Positions 1 to 9,596 of a stretch of 64,000 nt of DNA are shown piece by piece. The stretch lies in the NCBI RefSeq assembly GCF_042180575.1, contig NZ_CP170094.1:1302001-1366000 (forward strand), read 5' to 3'. Made by a program: the position numbers and the translations under genes. The stretch is from Bernardetia sp042180575. GTDB taxonomy: Bacteria; Bacteroidota; Bacteroidia; Cytophagales; Bernardetiaceae. Every line of letters begins with the position of its first letter. Position 1 is the first letter of the stretch. Under the pieces are notes generated by a model that saw only the letters and a program-made list of their open reading frames with translations, was not told the origin of the DNA and searched no databases.

Positions 1-201
1 GTAATTGCAGTCGTAACAGAAGGCGATGCAGCTATTCCTAAAAAGGTAGATTATGTTATCGAAGTACCAAGTACACACGATGCTTTTATGCCTTTGGTTT
101 CGGTTATTCCTCTTCAACTTTTATCATATCATGTTGCTTTGATGCGTGGTTGTAATGTCGACCAGCCTAGAAATTTGGCGAAATCAGTTACAGTAGAATA
201 A
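1..201 (+). CDS. glmS: Glutamine--fructose-6-phosphate aminotransferase, 3' end
   Basis: The window opens inside this gene, so only the last 66 codons are present. GlmS makes glucosamine-6-phosphate from fructose-6-phosphate and glutamine, the entry step to peptidoglycan and lipopolysaccharide amino sugars. The residues visible are the end of the second SIS (isomerase) domain. The terminal stretch QLLSYHVALMRGCNVDQPR followed by NLAKSVTVE is nearly identical to the conserved GlmS C-terminus, including the final lysine-containing loop that closes the active site. A terminator-like hairpin follows at about 255-293. Identification is firm; the rest of the protein is outside the window. Confidence 0.93.
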   Translation, partial: VIAVVTEGDAAIPKKVDYVIEVPSTHDAFMPLVSVIPLQLLSYHVALMRGCNVDQPRNLAKSVTVE

Positions 202-254
202 AGCCCGAAGTTAGATTTCAGAAATTAGAAGTAAATACAATCAGTATTATATTT

Positions 255-293
255 AAAAACTCTTTTGTTATTTTTAATGAAAGAGTTTTTTTA
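255..293 (+). terminator. Rho-independent terminator after glmS
   Basis: AAAACTCTTT and AAAGAGTTTT form an inverted repeat around a T-rich loop, and the right arm runs into a T tract. It lies 55 bases after the glmS stop. Confidence 0.7.
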
Positions 294-444
294 TTAAAAA
301 AATGTATTTGTATTCTCCTCAAACTCTTCTTCCTCTGTGGTTAGATTGTATTTGTATTTACTTCTTATTTCATACTTCTTACTTTATTTCTTTTTGGCAA
401 GTAAATTGAAAAGTAGATAATTGAATCAAAAAAACAATGCAGTT

Positions 445-1728
445 ATGAAAAAAACAATTTTATTTGTAGGATTTGTATTTCTTATAGGATTTTTTAGTTT
501 GCCTAAAAACTCTTTTGCGCAATGTGATGACTTCAAAAAATGGATTCCAGAATGGAAACAACCAAAATATAATTCAGCCAACTCTGCACAATCTGCTAAT
601 TATTTGAATGAAGAAGAAAAACAGTTTTATTATTTTCTTAATTTGATGCGCCTTAATCCACCACTTTTTGCAGAAACTTTTTTAGATAAATGTACCGACT
701 GGAATGGTGCAAATTCATTGGGTTATGTAGTAATGTTTGGAAAAGACATAGAAACTTTGTCGAATCAGCTCAAAAAAATGCGTCCTCTTTCTATTATTTC
801 TCCGATGAGAGAAGAATGTATTTTGGCAGCTTGTTATAACAAAAATAAAGAATGTCAAAACTTTCAAGTAAGTGGAACATCATCTTCGATGTACTATGAA
901 AATACAGGAATGCGATTATTGATGTCTATCTTAAAATCTCAATCTAATAATCAAGCAAAACAGATTTTACTTTCTAATAAAACTGATTATTTCGGTATTT
1001 CTATTCTTCCAACTCTCAAAAAAGTAGAAACTTCGGCTCGTTTGACAAAATTTGATAGAAAAGTATTAGAAATCAAAGACAATCAAAGTGGCGACGAAAT
1101 TATAGAAGACTATACAGAAAATGTAACTGAATCAAATGAAAATTTAGGAATAAAACCTTATCAAAAAGAATTTCATGAAATTGTTCCAGAGTGGAAAAAT
1201 GCAAAGTATAATATAGCTTACACAGCTCAAAACACAGATTATCTGACCGAAAATGAAAAGCTAGTTTATTATTATCTCAATTTAGCTCGTCTTAACCCTC
1301 CACTTTTTGCAGAAACTTTTTTGGTAAAATATAAAAAATGGAACTCGTATGAAGACTTGAGTTTATCAGATTATTATGCAGGTTCGCTCTACAAAACACT
1401 AAAAAACATGCAACCTGTGGGCATACTTTATCCTCAAAGAGATTTATTTGAAAGTGCAAAATGCCACGCCATTTCATCAGGAAAAAAAGGATATGTCGGA
1501 CATACACGTCTTCCAAACTCGGGTTGTCAATCCAAATTTGCTGGCGAATGTTGCTCGTATGGACAATTTGATGCCCTTGAAATTGTGATGCAATTACTCA
1601 TCGATTCGGGTGTACCAAGTTTAGGACACAGAAAAATTTGTCTTAGTGGAAGTTACAAAACATTAGGCGTTTCGGTTCAACCTCATAAAACATATCGTTT
1701 TAATAGTGTTTTAGATTTTGGAAGATAG
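445..1728 (+). CDS. Secreted CAP/SCP-domain-like protein with a degenerate tandem copy
   Basis: 427 residues from the ATG at 445. An in-frame TTG at 421 gives a longer product but would put eight extra residues before the signal peptide MKKTILFVGFVFLIGFF...FAQ. The protein holds two tandem copies of one domain. Copy 1 starts near residue 27 (PEWKQPKYNSA, then LNLMRLNPPLFAETFLDK) and copy 2 near residue 243 (PEWKNAKYNIA, then LNLARLNPPLFAETFLVK). Copy 2 keeps CAP-family hallmarks: the histidine in YVGHTR (about 343), GECCSYG, and GHRKICLSGSYKTLGVS near 394. Copy 1 lacks the histidine and the GHR motif, so it is probably not a working CAP site. It is exported; the substrate or ligand is unknown. 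CAP assignment is from motifs only. Confidence 0.75.
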   Translation: MKKTILFVGFVFLIGFFSLPKNSFAQCDDFKKWIPEWKQPKYNSANSAQSANYLNEEEKQFYYFLNLMRLNPPLFAETFLDKCTDWNGANSLGYVVMFGKDIETLSNQLKKMRPLSIISPMREECILAACYNKNKECQNFQVSGTSSSMYYENTGMRLLMSILKSQSNNQAKQILLSNKTDYFGISILPTLKKVETSARLTKFDRKVLEIKDNQSGDEIIEDYTENVTESNENLGIKPYQKEFHEIVPEWKNAKYNIAYTAQNTDYLTENEKLVYYYLNLARLNPPLFAETFLVKYKKWNSYEDLSLSDYYAGSLYKTLKNMQPVGILYPQRDLFESAKCHAISSGKKGYVGHTRLPNSGCQSKFAGECCSYGQFDALEIVMQLLIDSGVPSLGHRKICLSGSYKTLGVSVQPHKTYRFNSVLDFGR

Positions 1729-1841
1729 AAAATAGTGATAAGTGGAAATTATTTTCTGAAATGATTGTTTCATAATTTTTGTATTCAAAAAAGACGTTCT
1801 AATTATCTGTATTGTAATTTCTCTGTGAACTCTGTTTAAAA

Positions 1842-2510
1842 TCAGTCGTGTTTTTCATACCCAACACCAGCCAAAACTTTAATGTCTAAATGATTTTCTT
1901 TTGGTGGAATAGGACACGAATATTTATGATTATAAGCACAATACGGATTGTAGGCTTTATTAAAATCAATCGTAATTTTGTCTAGTTCTTGTCCATCTGT
2001 GGCTTCTCTTTCTGGAATTTTCAAGTCAATATAACGTCCTCCTTCATAAGATTCTTGTCCATTACTCAAATCTGTGAAAGGCAAGAAAAGATAATCTTTA
2101 TACTCTTCTTGTTGTGTCAAACTTTCACTTTGATAGACATTTAGTGTATGTCTTTTTCCGTGCAACTCAAAACTAACTTCTCCAAATTTTTGATAAATCG
2201 GCTTTCTATCTGTCGTCGTTTGCATTTCGAAAGGTTTACCATCAGTTGTTCTGACAAAATCACCTTCTACTTTATAGCTTTCATCAATCTTGAAAAAAGG
2301 TAGAGTTTTGAATTTCTTGCGCTTACTTTCCTCTAAAGGCGATTCTTTAGCACTCTTATAACTGCTATTCATTTCTTCTTGAAATGATTTTATTTGAGAA
2401 ACATAGCTTGTTTGATTAGAATTATCCTTTGTCGTTGCTGTTTTGGAGTTTTTACATGAAACTAGAACTAAAAGCGATAAGACAGAGAAGAGTAAATTTA
2501 TCTTTTTCAT
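1842..2510 (-). CDS. DUF1684 family lipoprotein
   Basis: 222 residues. The N-terminus MKKINLLFSVLSLLVLVSCK is a lipoprotein signal with the lipid-modified cysteine at residue 19. The C-terminal third carries the DUF1684 signature: FNKAYNPYCAYNHKYSCPIP, then PPKENHLDIKVLAGVGYE. In most family members the closing motif is AGE; here it reads AGVGYE. The biochemical role of DUF1684 is not established. It is probably a periplasm-facing lipoprotein. It stands alone on the minus strand, 77 bp downstream of the serine hydrolase start of the next gene cluster. Confidence 0.85.
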   Translation of the reverse strand: MKKINLLFSVLSLLVLVSCKNSKTATTKDNSNQTSYVSQIKSFQEEMNSSYKSAKESPLEESKRKKFKTLPFFKIDESYKVEGDFVRTTDGKPFEMQTTTDRKPIYQKFGEVSFELHGKRHTLNVYQSESLTQQEEYKDYLFLPFTDLSNGQESYEGGRYIDLKIPEREATDGQELDKITIDFNKAYNPYCAYNHKYSCPIPPKENHLDIKVLAGVGYEKHD

Positions 2511-2587
2511 TTTGATATTTTATAGATTTTAGTGAAAGATATATTCTACAAAAATATCTATTTTATTCGAAATTCAGCTAATAAAAA

Positions 2588-3817
2588 TTATTCAGAGGAT
2601 GATAAATAAGAAGATATAGCCGATTTTATTTGTCTAGCAGATTGATTATATACCGTTTGCGTTTCTTCAACGGAAGCATCACTATTAGTCAATAATAAAA
2701 AACCCTCTGGTTTTTCTTTTGAAAACTCTAATAAACAAGTCGTACCAGGGTCGCTTCCACTATGTTGCAAGGTATTATTATTGTGTACCCAAAAAACTCC
2801 GTGGTTGTTGTGAGCTTGTAAAATGAGCTTTTCTTCTGCTAAAAGAGGAGAGAATAAAATCTCAAATCCTTCCGATGAAATTATAGATGCTTCTGAAAAA
2901 TGAAAGCCTTTTATCATTGTCAATAAAAATAAACTAAGTTCATTATTTGAGGTAAACACAGAACCATCTGGATAAGAATCATTTCCATATCTAGGCAAAG
3001 GTGTATTTTTATCAAAATACAAAGTAGCCAACTGACTTTCTGACAAAGAAGGAAAATAAGTGCTTTTATTCATCTCTAATGGTTCAAAAATCTGTTCTTC
3101 TACAAATTGATGATAAGGCTGATTTGCTTTTATTTCAATTAAGTATGCCATCAAAGAAGAAGCAAGGTTAGAATACGCCCATTTTTCTCCAGCTTTAGAA
3201 TTTGAAAATGCGTCAAGAGAATAATTGATACCACTTGGATAAAAATAATTTGAAATCAAACTTTCTAAAGACTTTTTATTTCGCTGTTCAATTCCCATAA
3301 AATTTTGCAACAAGACTGCTCCTTCTGTATTCATATTTTCTCCATTTTGAATATAATATGCATCAAAATAGGCTTCTGAAACATCCAATAATGAAGAAGT
3401 GTGAGTTACCAAATGACGAATTTTGATAATATCATTAGGATTATTAGGATTTATAATTGGATTTGGTAGAATGCTATTAATATCTGTTTCTAAATCAAAA
3501 TAACCTAACTCTATTGCCTTTACAGTAGCTACACCCAAAACTGTTTTACTAATTGAGGCAATGGGTTGTAATGTTTGATTGGTATAAATTTCATTGTTTT
3601 CGTTGTTTTTATGTCCAAAAGAGTTTTGATAAGTAATTTCTCCATTCTTCACAATCGCTAAAGAAAAAGCAGGAAGTTGAGAGCCTTCATAGACTTCTTG
3701 TAAGTAATCTGTAAGCTCTTCATTTGAAGTAATAGGAGTGATATTTTCATCTTCTGTGCAGCCAAATACAATTAGAGAGAAGACAGTAATTAGGGTAAAT
3801 AAATTGTGTTTTTTCAT
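2588..3817 (-). CDS. Serine hydrolase lipoprotein, class C beta-lactamase fold
   Basis: 409 residues. Signal peptide ends with the lipobox VFGC (Cys20). The penicillin-binding fold is supported by the SxxK motif SISK at 88-91, the YxN motif YSN at 215-217, and a late HSGSDPG that fills the third catalytic position (usually KTG or HxG). Members of this family include esterases, D-amino-acid peptidases and real beta-lactamases. Nothing here indicates antibiotic resistance, and an envelope esterase or peptidase is more likely. The minus-strand neighbour upstream, a retropepsin-like lipoprotein, is 24 bp away, so the two may be co-transcribed. Confidence 0.85.
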   Translation of the reverse strand: MKKHNLFTLITVFSLIVFGCTEDENITPITSNEELTDYLQEVYEGSQLPAFSLAIVKNGEITYQNSFGHKNNENNEIYTNQTLQPIASISKTVLGVATVKAIELGYFDLETDINSILPNPIINPNNPNDIIKIRHLVTHTSSLLDVSEAYFDAYYIQNGENMNTEGAVLLQNFMGIEQRNKKSLESLISNYFYPSGINYSLDAFSNSKAGEKWAYSNLASSLMAYLIEIKANQPYHQFVEEQIFEPLEMNKSTYFPSLSESQLATLYFDKNTPLPRYGNDSYPDGSVFTSNNELSLFLLTMIKGFHFSEASIISSEGFEILFSPLLAEEKLILQAHNNHGVFWVHNNNTLQHSGSDPGTTCLLEFSKEKPEGFLLLTNSDASVEETQTVYNQSARQIKSAISSYLSSSE

Positions 3818-3841
3818 TTTTGGTTTTTAATTAATTGAAGA

Positions 3842-4996
3842 TTAAGGAAATAAATTTATTTTATTGTCATTTTTGAGTTCCAAAACTAAAGTATCAGCTT
3901 CAAATATTTTTTTAGCATTCATTATGTAATCACAATGCGAAGAAAATAAATCTTTTGGCTTACGATTATTGACTGAAAGGACAGTGTCGCCCAACTGCAA
4001 ATCTAATTCTGAATTTGTGCGATTGACTACCCAAAGCGAATCATTGAGTATTCCTAGCAAAAAATTTGTTGGAGCTTCTATTTTTACTTCTTGTTGAGAT
4101 TGGAGTAAGATTTCATCGTCTTCATAATCAATACAAACTGTAAAATACTTCAAAAATTCATTTCCTAAAAGAGCTTTTCCAATAGCTGAAAATTCCACAA
4201 ACATTTCAGTTTGATAACCTCCTATTTCTACTTTTAATTTCTTTACAATAATTGAATCTGTATTTGAACCATAAATTCCAGAAGTAGATTTATCCAAAAT
4301 AATTTGTGTTTCTGCTGTTTCAAAATGCTGTGCTAAAGACAACGGCAAAACCAAACTACCATTAAAACCAACATCAAAAAGTATGTTTTCGACGGTTTTA
4401 TCGCCTAGTTTTAAATTAATTTTTGGTGTTCCAGACAAAGTAGGACTGTCAAAAGGTAAGGTATAATGTTCTCCATTTATAGAAAAAGGCGTATCTGAAA
4501 AATAGAGTTTTTTATTTTGATAGTCGATTTTCCAATGCGCTAGTTTCATTAGATTTGCTCCAATAATTCCGTGTTTGGCAATACAAGGACTAGCCGATTT
4601 TTCAGAATAGACGACCTTTCCTGCTCCAATTTTATAAAAAGAAGTTTCTCCAAAAGTTATTGAATCCAAACGAGTAACTTCAATTTCATTAGAAATACCT
4701 TGTGCTGTCGAATTTGATTTGGTAGTAACTGTTTCTAAACTCAAATCAGTTGCTAGGCTATTTTCTATTTTGCTATTAAATGCTCCTGTATCAAAAACAA
4801 ACTCTCTCAAAACGGTATCAGCATTTAGCTTGGCTTTTACGACAATCAAGTCTTTTTTAAGCTCAAAAGGAACTTCTTGAACAAAATCTTTGGCTTTTAA
4901 TTCTCCTCCTGAAAGTAACCCTACGTTTTTGATGTAGGAACAAGAAGTAGCAAAAACAAGCAATATTAAAAGTAAAGAGTGTTTGTAGTCTATCAT
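3842..4996 (-). CDS. Retropepsin-like aspartyl protease lipoprotein
   Basis: 384 residues with lipobox ATSC near residue 19. Two aspartyl-protease-like repeats are visible: VFDTGAFNSKI near residue 69 (a complete DTG) and LFDVGFNGSLVLP near 207 (DVG in place of DTG/DSG). The C-terminal region reads LGDTVLSVNNRKP, like the ligand-binding edge of a PDZ domain. This layout is common in Bacteroidota secreted proteins annotated as aspartyl protease family. Because the second site has valine in place of threonine or serine, activity is uncertain. It forms a tight minus-strand run with the flanking genes (gaps of 21 and 24 bp). Confidence 0.75.
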   Translation of the reverse strand: MIDYKHSLLLILLVFATSCSYIKNVGLLSGGELKAKDFVQEVPFELKKDLIVVKAKLNADTVLREFVFDTGAFNSKIENSLATDLSLETVTTKSNSTAQGISNEIEVTRLDSITFGETSFYKIGAGKVVYSEKSASPCIAKHGIIGANLMKLAHWKIDYQNKKLYFSDTPFSINGEHYTLPFDSPTLSGTPKINLKLGDKTVENILFDVGFNGSLVLPLSLAQHFETAETQIILDKSTSGIYGSNTDSIIVKKLKVEIGGYQTEMFVEFSAIGKALLGNEFLKYFTVCIDYEDDEILLQSQQEVKIEAPTNFLLGILNDSLWVVNRTNSELDLQLGDTVLSVNNRKPKDLFSSHCDYIMNAKKIFEADTLVLELKNDNKINLFP

Positions 4997-5017
4997 TAGT
5001 TTTAAATTAAATTTAGA

Positions 5018-5758
5018 TTAGAGTATCAATTTCTTAAATCGGTATTTACCAAAAAAGCCTTCCTTCATTTGAAGCACACGGTGTGTAGATTTATCAATCC
5101 AAAATTCGCTTGATTGATATTCTGAATAAATTACTTTTACTACCCAACAATCCATTGATTTATTATTCAATGAAACTTCCTCGCTTCTATCTACCCAATA
5201 TTTATAATATTTAGGAGGCGTTTTTGAGGCAGGATGATAAAAACTAATCGCAAATTGCTTATCCTCTTCCAATGGCAATGCAGACAAAACTTCTAAATCT
5301 AGTTCCCAATTGAATGAATATTCCAAATCATTTATTTCAAAAGGCAAAATATTATGTTGTGTGGTATCAGAATTTGAGTACATTTTATTTTCCTCATAGA
5401 TAAAATGCTTTTTTTCTATAAGTGTCTTTTCTTCACTCACATCTTGATGAAAGACTTTTTCACTCAAAGGACGTAGCTTTTTATCAAACGTAATGAGGTA
5501 TTTATAAAATTTATTTTTATCGTTGGTATGTCTTGTCCAATGAAGTTGATATGTATTTTCATTTTTAGAAACTGTCCTATCCCAAATTTCAAAATTTGAT
5601 TTATAAATAGAGTCTTGAATATAGACGATATAAGAAGTTTGATTTTCTTGAAGTTGCTTGATTTCTAACACATCAGATTGTGTATTTACAGTATCTATTT
5701 GTGCTTGAAGTTGATTCAAACAGAGAAAAATCAGAATAAAAGAAAGAATATATTTCAT
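5018..5758 (-). CDS. Secreted protein of unknown function
   Basis: 246 residues with a clean signal peptide (MKYILSFILIFLCLNQLQAQ). The rest is beta-rich with no membrane segment. Its end, WVVKVIYSEYQSSEFWIDK followed by THRVLQMKEGFFGKYRFKK, resembles the last strands of DUF3108/LolA-like beta sheets where a sentence such as 'WIDK.T..VL..E' recurs, but the match is weak and no function should be assigned. It sits 21 bp upstream of the retropepsin-like lipoprotein gene and probably shares its transcript. Confidence 0.7.
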   Translation of the reverse strand: MKYILSFILIFLCLNQLQAQIDTVNTQSDVLEIKQLQENQTSYIVYIQDSIYKSNFEIWDRTVSKNENTYQLHWTRHTNDKNKFYKYLITFDKKLRPLSEKVFHQDVSEEKTLIEKKHFIYEENKMYSNSDTTQHNILPFEINDLEYSFNWELDLEVLSALPLEEDKQFAISFYHPASKTPPKYYKYWVDRSEEVSLNNKSMDCWVVKVIYSEYQSSEFWIDKSTHRVLQMKEGFFGKYRFKKLIL

Positions 5759-5828
5759 TGAAAACTGAGTTTTTGAGTTGAATTAATAAATAATTTTAAA
5801 TGTATAAAGTGAGAATAAGAAACTTAGA

Positions 5829-6506
5829 TTAGACAGTAGGTTTTTGAAATTTCTTTTCTACTTGGCTTGTCCAATAAATCAAGATAGGAACACCAATAAG
5901 AGGAGGTAAAGCAAAGGCTAAAAAAGGATTCATCAAATCAAAACGAGAAACCACTGTCGCTGAAAAAGCTGTAAAAGTAGCAATATAACCTCCCATCATA
6001 TTTCCGATATGGGCTGTGTACCAATGATAATGTTTTGTAGGACGAATAATAAACATCTTCAAATTTGTATAGGAAATCATAAAACCACCGATTCCAAAAC
6101 CAATAGAAAGCAATGCACCAGCTAGGTTATGATTTTCTCTAAAAAGGTAATGCAACCCAATTCCGATAAAAATAATATTGGCAAGTCCATTGATAACTCC
6201 TGCTGCCCAGTCGTACCATTTTGGATTTTGGTCTTTGTGTAATTTCTTCAATTTAAGAAAACGAAGTCCAGAAAAAACGCTGTAATAACTCAAAAAAGCT
6301 ATCAAGAATAAGAAACGATTAAAACGATAACCTGCCACGATGATTCCAGTAATGAAAACTAAAGTCATTGCCCAGAAATAGATTTTACCAGCGTATTTGT
6401 GCCACTTTTTGCCCTTTTTAGAAAGGATAGCAACTGCGCCACTGATTAGGGCGATACCTCCCACCAAAACGTGGAAAAAAAGTGTGTATTGAACGAAGTC
6501 TTTCAT
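5829..6506 (-). CDS. DUF2306-like multi-pass membrane protein
   Basis: 225 residues from the ATG at 6506. An upstream in-frame start at 6641 exists but would overlap the next gene by over 100 bp and adds no homologous sequence, so the shorter form is preferred. Seven or so hydrophobic segments are visible, beginning LFFHVLVGGIALISGAVAI. KKGKKWHKYAGKIYFWAM and HYHWYTAHIGNMMGGYIATF have conserved histidines between or within membrane segments, typical of the DUF2306 family. The function is unknown; the histidines suggest a haem or metal site, which is inference. The next gene upstream ends 25 bp away. Confidence 0.75.
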   Translation of the reverse strand: MKDFVQYTLFFHVLVGGIALISGAVAILSKKGKKWHKYAGKIYFWAMTLVFITGIIVAGYRFNRFLFLIAFLSYYSVFSGLRFLKLKKLHKDQNPKWYDWAAGVINGLANIIFIGIGLHYLFRENHNLAGALLSIGFGIGGFMISYTNLKMFIIRPTKHYHWYTAHIGNMMGGYIATFTAFSATVVSRFDLMNPFLAFALPPLIGVPILIYWTSQVEKKFQKPTV

Positions 6507-6531
6507 AATTTTTGTATAAGAATTTTCTGAG

Positions 6532-7836
6532 CTATTTATAAAAACCTTTTTTTGCTTTTCTAAAATTGATAATGCGATTTGGATAGATGACAAACTGAAT
6601 AAAATTAAATTCAAACTGATCGACTCTTGATTTTTTTCCATCTATATCATTAATTTTTTGCATTGGATAATAGCGCAGATTAGTACGCAATACCCAAGTA
6701 TCTAAAGACGATGGCACAATGTCCCAACCGAAGATAATTCCAGGAGAAATCATTTCTGTTCTTACTATTTCGCCTTGTTGTGTGTCGTTTCTAAAAAGTC
6801 CAGTAGCCCATTTTTCAGAACTAATACTTGCTCCAATGAAGGGAACAAAACCATTATAATCAAACAAAAACTTGTAGGCTTCGAAGGCTATGGATTGTCG
6901 TCTGACGATGTGTTCTAGGCTGTAACTAATGGTTTTTGAGGAATAATTACGATAACTAAACCCTGCATGTAGTTTAGCTTTATAGAAAAAATAACCTGCT
7001 CCAATATCAAAATTAAAACTAGCTTTATGCAGTGGTAAAGATTCTAGTTCTTCTGAGAATTTGGGAGATTGTAGAAAAAAAGAAGAACTCGGAGCAACTC
7101 CAATAGAAAAACTGTTGAGTTTTCGTTTGGCTGCCAAACTTGCCGTAACTTCTGCTGTACCACCAGATTCCTTTGGTTTTTCTTCTCTTATTGTTGTATC
7201 AAAATATTTGACTAGCCCCAAAGACAAATAAGTTTTAGGAAGTTCGAAGGTGTTTCTTTGAGTTTCACTACTATAAAAAGTCTTCTTGTTGTTTGCTAGA
7301 AACATTGCTTCGGCATTGATTTGCCAACCTTTTAGAGCAAAAGAAAACCCTCCTACTGGCATCGGTGTAATAAAACCATCATAACGTTTTCCTTGTGTAT
7401 CATTTCCCAAACCTAGTGAAGAAAAATCTAGGCAAACTCCCATATAGGGACGAAGTTTTTTAAACTCCATTCGCCAAGGATAATATTTTGCACTTAGACT
7501 TCCTGCCGAACGGTAATCAACTTCTCCGTTATTTTGAAGTTTTGTACTTCCTAAATTGGTCAAGTAAAGTGTCATATTGAAATCCAACTTTCCCCAAAAA
7601 TGCAAACCTCCAAGAGTAAGATGTGGCATAATGGCAGTAGGAAACTCTTGTTCTTGCCCTTGCCAAATTAAGCTACCCGATGCAGGAACAATTTGTGTAT
7701 TAAAGCCAAAATAGGATTGAGCAAAACGGTGTTGTGATTTTTTTTCTGTATAAACTTGTGCATTACTAGAAAGCGAAAAAACAAGTATGAAAATAAGCAC
7801 AAAAATAAGTGAAACTGATAGTCTATATTTTGTCAT
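6532..7836 (-). CDS. Probable outer-membrane beta-barrel protein
   Basis: 434 residues with a signal peptide (LSVSLIFVLIFILVFSLSSNAQ). The mature part alternates hydrophobic and polar residues and is rich in aromatic residues at strand ends (for example MRPYMGVCLDFSSLGLG and INAEAMFLANNKKTFYSS), as in outer-membrane barrels. No named family was recognised. The end, NFIQFVIYPNRIINFRKAKK, is basic and is not a type IX sorting domain. It may be a porin or a structural barrel; confidence in the compartment is moderate and in the function low. Confidence 0.65.
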   Translation of the reverse strand: MTKYRLSVSLIFVLIFILVFSLSSNAQVYTEKKSQHRFAQSYFGFNTQIVPASGSLIWQGQEQEFPTAIMPHLTLGGLHFWGKLDFNMTLYLTNLGSTKLQNNGEVDYRSAGSLSAKYYPWRMEFKKLRPYMGVCLDFSSLGLGNDTQGKRYDGFITPMPVGGFSFALKGWQINAEAMFLANNKKTFYSSETQRNTFELPKTYLSLGLVKYFDTTIREEKPKESGGTAEVTASLAAKRKLNSFSIGVAPSSSFFLQSPKFSEELESLPLHKASFNFDIGAGYFFYKAKLHAGFSYRNYSSKTISYSLEHIVRRQSIAFEAYKFLFDYNGFVPFIGASISSEKWATGLFRNDTQQGEIVRTEMISPGIIFGWDIVPSSLDTWVLRTNLRYYPMQKINDIDGKKSRVDQFEFNFIQFVIYPNRIINFRKAKKGFYK

Positions 7837-8010
7837 TGGTGTATTTGTTTTTAGTGATTTTTTAAAAACTTATACGACAAAGATGAGGGATAAAATGTAG
7901 TTTTACAGCCTTTTAAAGTGATTTTGGTAGGAAATGGCAGAGTTTGGGATAAGTGGGAGATGATTTGAATCTTTATCGTATTTTTTAATCAAAACTCTAA
8001 AAACAAACAT

Positions 8011-8046
8011 AAAAAAACGGTCTTGTTTTTTGTTCAAGACCGTTTT
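8011..8046 (-). terminator. Rho-independent terminator after the 505-residue serine hydrolase
   Basis: AAAACGGTCTTG (8014-8025) pairs perfectly with CAAGACCGTTTT (8035-8046). Read on the minus strand the stem is followed by seven T, immediately after the stop of the gene ending at 8055. Confidence 0.85.
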
Positions 8047-8054
8047 GAATTGAC

Positions 8055-9572
8055 TTATATTTTCTCAAAAACATCTTCTCCAAACGAAAAACTAACTGGC
8101 TTTCCGTCTTCAATTTGAAAGCGAATCACGATACCATTTCCAGGAGCGAGTTCGATACGCATACATTCTTCTAACTCATAAGCTGTTGCTATGCTTTTTA
8201 CATTTCCAGTAGTGAATAACAGTTTACCATCTTGATAACTGACGTTTACTGTTCCGATATTTTTACTTTTGTAACTGCCTATATATTGTTCTTTGGGAAG
8301 CGATAACATCCATTCACGTTTGGCTAGTTTTTCGGCATATTTTACTTCCGATTTGTTGTAGCGTTTGAATTTCTTTTGTAGCTTTTTGATGCTTTTCTTT
8401 TCTAGTTTTTTGACTGCACTTTCATCTCCTAAGTACAAATAGTAAGCATATTTAGCAATTAGGTTTCCAATATCCAAACCTAATGAGTGATTGATAACTA
8501 CACTAACCCCTATTTTTTCATTCGGTAAAAAAGAAACGTGAGAAGCAAAACCATGATACCCTCCAAAATGATAAATTACTTTCTTTCCTTCAAAATCGCC
8601 AATTCTCCAACCTCTTGCATAGCCATTTCCTTCAAAGATTTTGATATAATCATGTGTTGCTGAGACTAATTTTTCTTGATTTTTTTCTAAAACAGCTTTT
8701 GGATAAATAATTTTACCTTTGAAATTTCCATCATTGAGTAAAAAAGAAAGAAAGTTTGCCATGTCTTCTGCTGAAGTAATTACTCCTCCTGCTGCGTGCA
8801 TAGTTTCATCTATTTTGAAAAAATCAGATTTCTGAACGTCTTTTCCAAAGGTACTATGATGAGGTTTGGCTAGTTCATTTTCATCAAAATCAGAAACTTT
8901 TGCAGAACTGTTTTTCATTTCTAAAGGCGTAAAAATTTTCTCTTGTAGCAAGTCTTGCCAATTTTCCCCTAATTCTGCCTTCAAAATCATAGAAAAAAGA
9001 TAATAACCATAATTAGAATACATAAACTGTTTTCCTGTTTCTAAGGCTTCACTTTCTTGTTCTGTAATTTTCAAAATTTCCTCCTCTGTATATTCGCCAG
9101 TGTAAGCCAAACGACTAGATAAATATTCATTATCAACGCCCACTTGGTGCGACAACAAATCATTAATCGTAATTCCTTCAAACTTTGCTTTTTCTTTGAA
9201 ATTACTAAACGGTTTATAGTCAATAATTGGTTTTTTGAGGTCCATTTTTCCTTCATATTCCAAAATACACGCTAAAAGACCTACAAAAGATTTGGTAGAA
9301 GAAGCAATATAAAACCCAGTAGAATTAGTAGCTTTTTGCTTGGTTTCGATATTTGTGTAGCCTGTGGTATATGCAAAAGGTTGTGTGTTTTTTTTATCAT
9401 CAAGATGAGAAACTGCAACACTGATAGCAGGAATCATTTCTAGCTCGGAGCGAACTCTCTCAATAAAATCAGTAAGCTGTTTGTCTTTGTCAGCAGATTG
9501 AGCCGACAGAAAGTTTGAGAAGCTCATAAAGAAAAATGAAAAAATGAGGAGTGAAAATATTTTTAGTTTCAT
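8055..9572 (-). CDS. Secreted serine hydrolase, beta-lactamase fold with C-terminal beta domain
   Basis: 505 residues, signal peptide ending FSNFLSAQ near residue 25. The catalytic motifs of the class C beta-lactamase/penicillin-binding fold are present: SSTK at 91-94, YSN at 185-187 and HFGGYHG as the third motif. A C-terminal segment after about residue 420 (LPKEQYIGSYKSKNIG, then VNVSYQDGKLLFTTGN) looks like the DUF3471-type beta domain often fused to these hydrolases. Substrate unknown; a peptidase or esterase acting in the periplasm or outside is likely. It is the second of three such enzymes in the window. It is followed by a strong terminator. Confidence 0.85.
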   Translation of the reverse strand: MKLKIFSLLIFSFFFMSFSNFLSAQSADKDKQLTDFIERVRSELEMIPAISVAVSHLDDKKNTQPFAYTTGYTNIETKQKATNSTGFYIASSTKSFVGLLACILEYEGKMDLKKPIIDYKPFSNFKEKAKFEGITINDLLSHQVGVDNEYLSSRLAYTGEYTEEEILKITEQESEALETGKQFMYSNYGYYLFSMILKAELGENWQDLLQEKIFTPLEMKNSSAKVSDFDENELAKPHHSTFGKDVQKSDFFKIDETMHAAGGVITSAEDMANFLSFLLNDGNFKGKIIYPKAVLEKNQEKLVSATHDYIKIFEGNGYARGWRIGDFEGKKVIYHFGGYHGFASHVSFLPNEKIGVSVVINHSLGLDIGNLIAKYAYYLYLGDESAVKKLEKKSIKKLQKKFKRYNKSEVKYAEKLAKREWMLSLPKEQYIGSYKSKNIGTVNVSYQDGKLLFTTGNVKSIATAYELEECMRIELAPGNGIVIRFQIEDGKPVSFSFGEDVFEKI

Positions 9573-9596
9573 AGTTGATTGAGTTTTATAATTTAA

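Noticed and set aside
2588..9572. Beta-lactam resistance genes
   Set aside because: The serine hydrolases have the fold motifs, but their third motif and sequence resemble esterase/peptidase branches; no resistance inference is supported.
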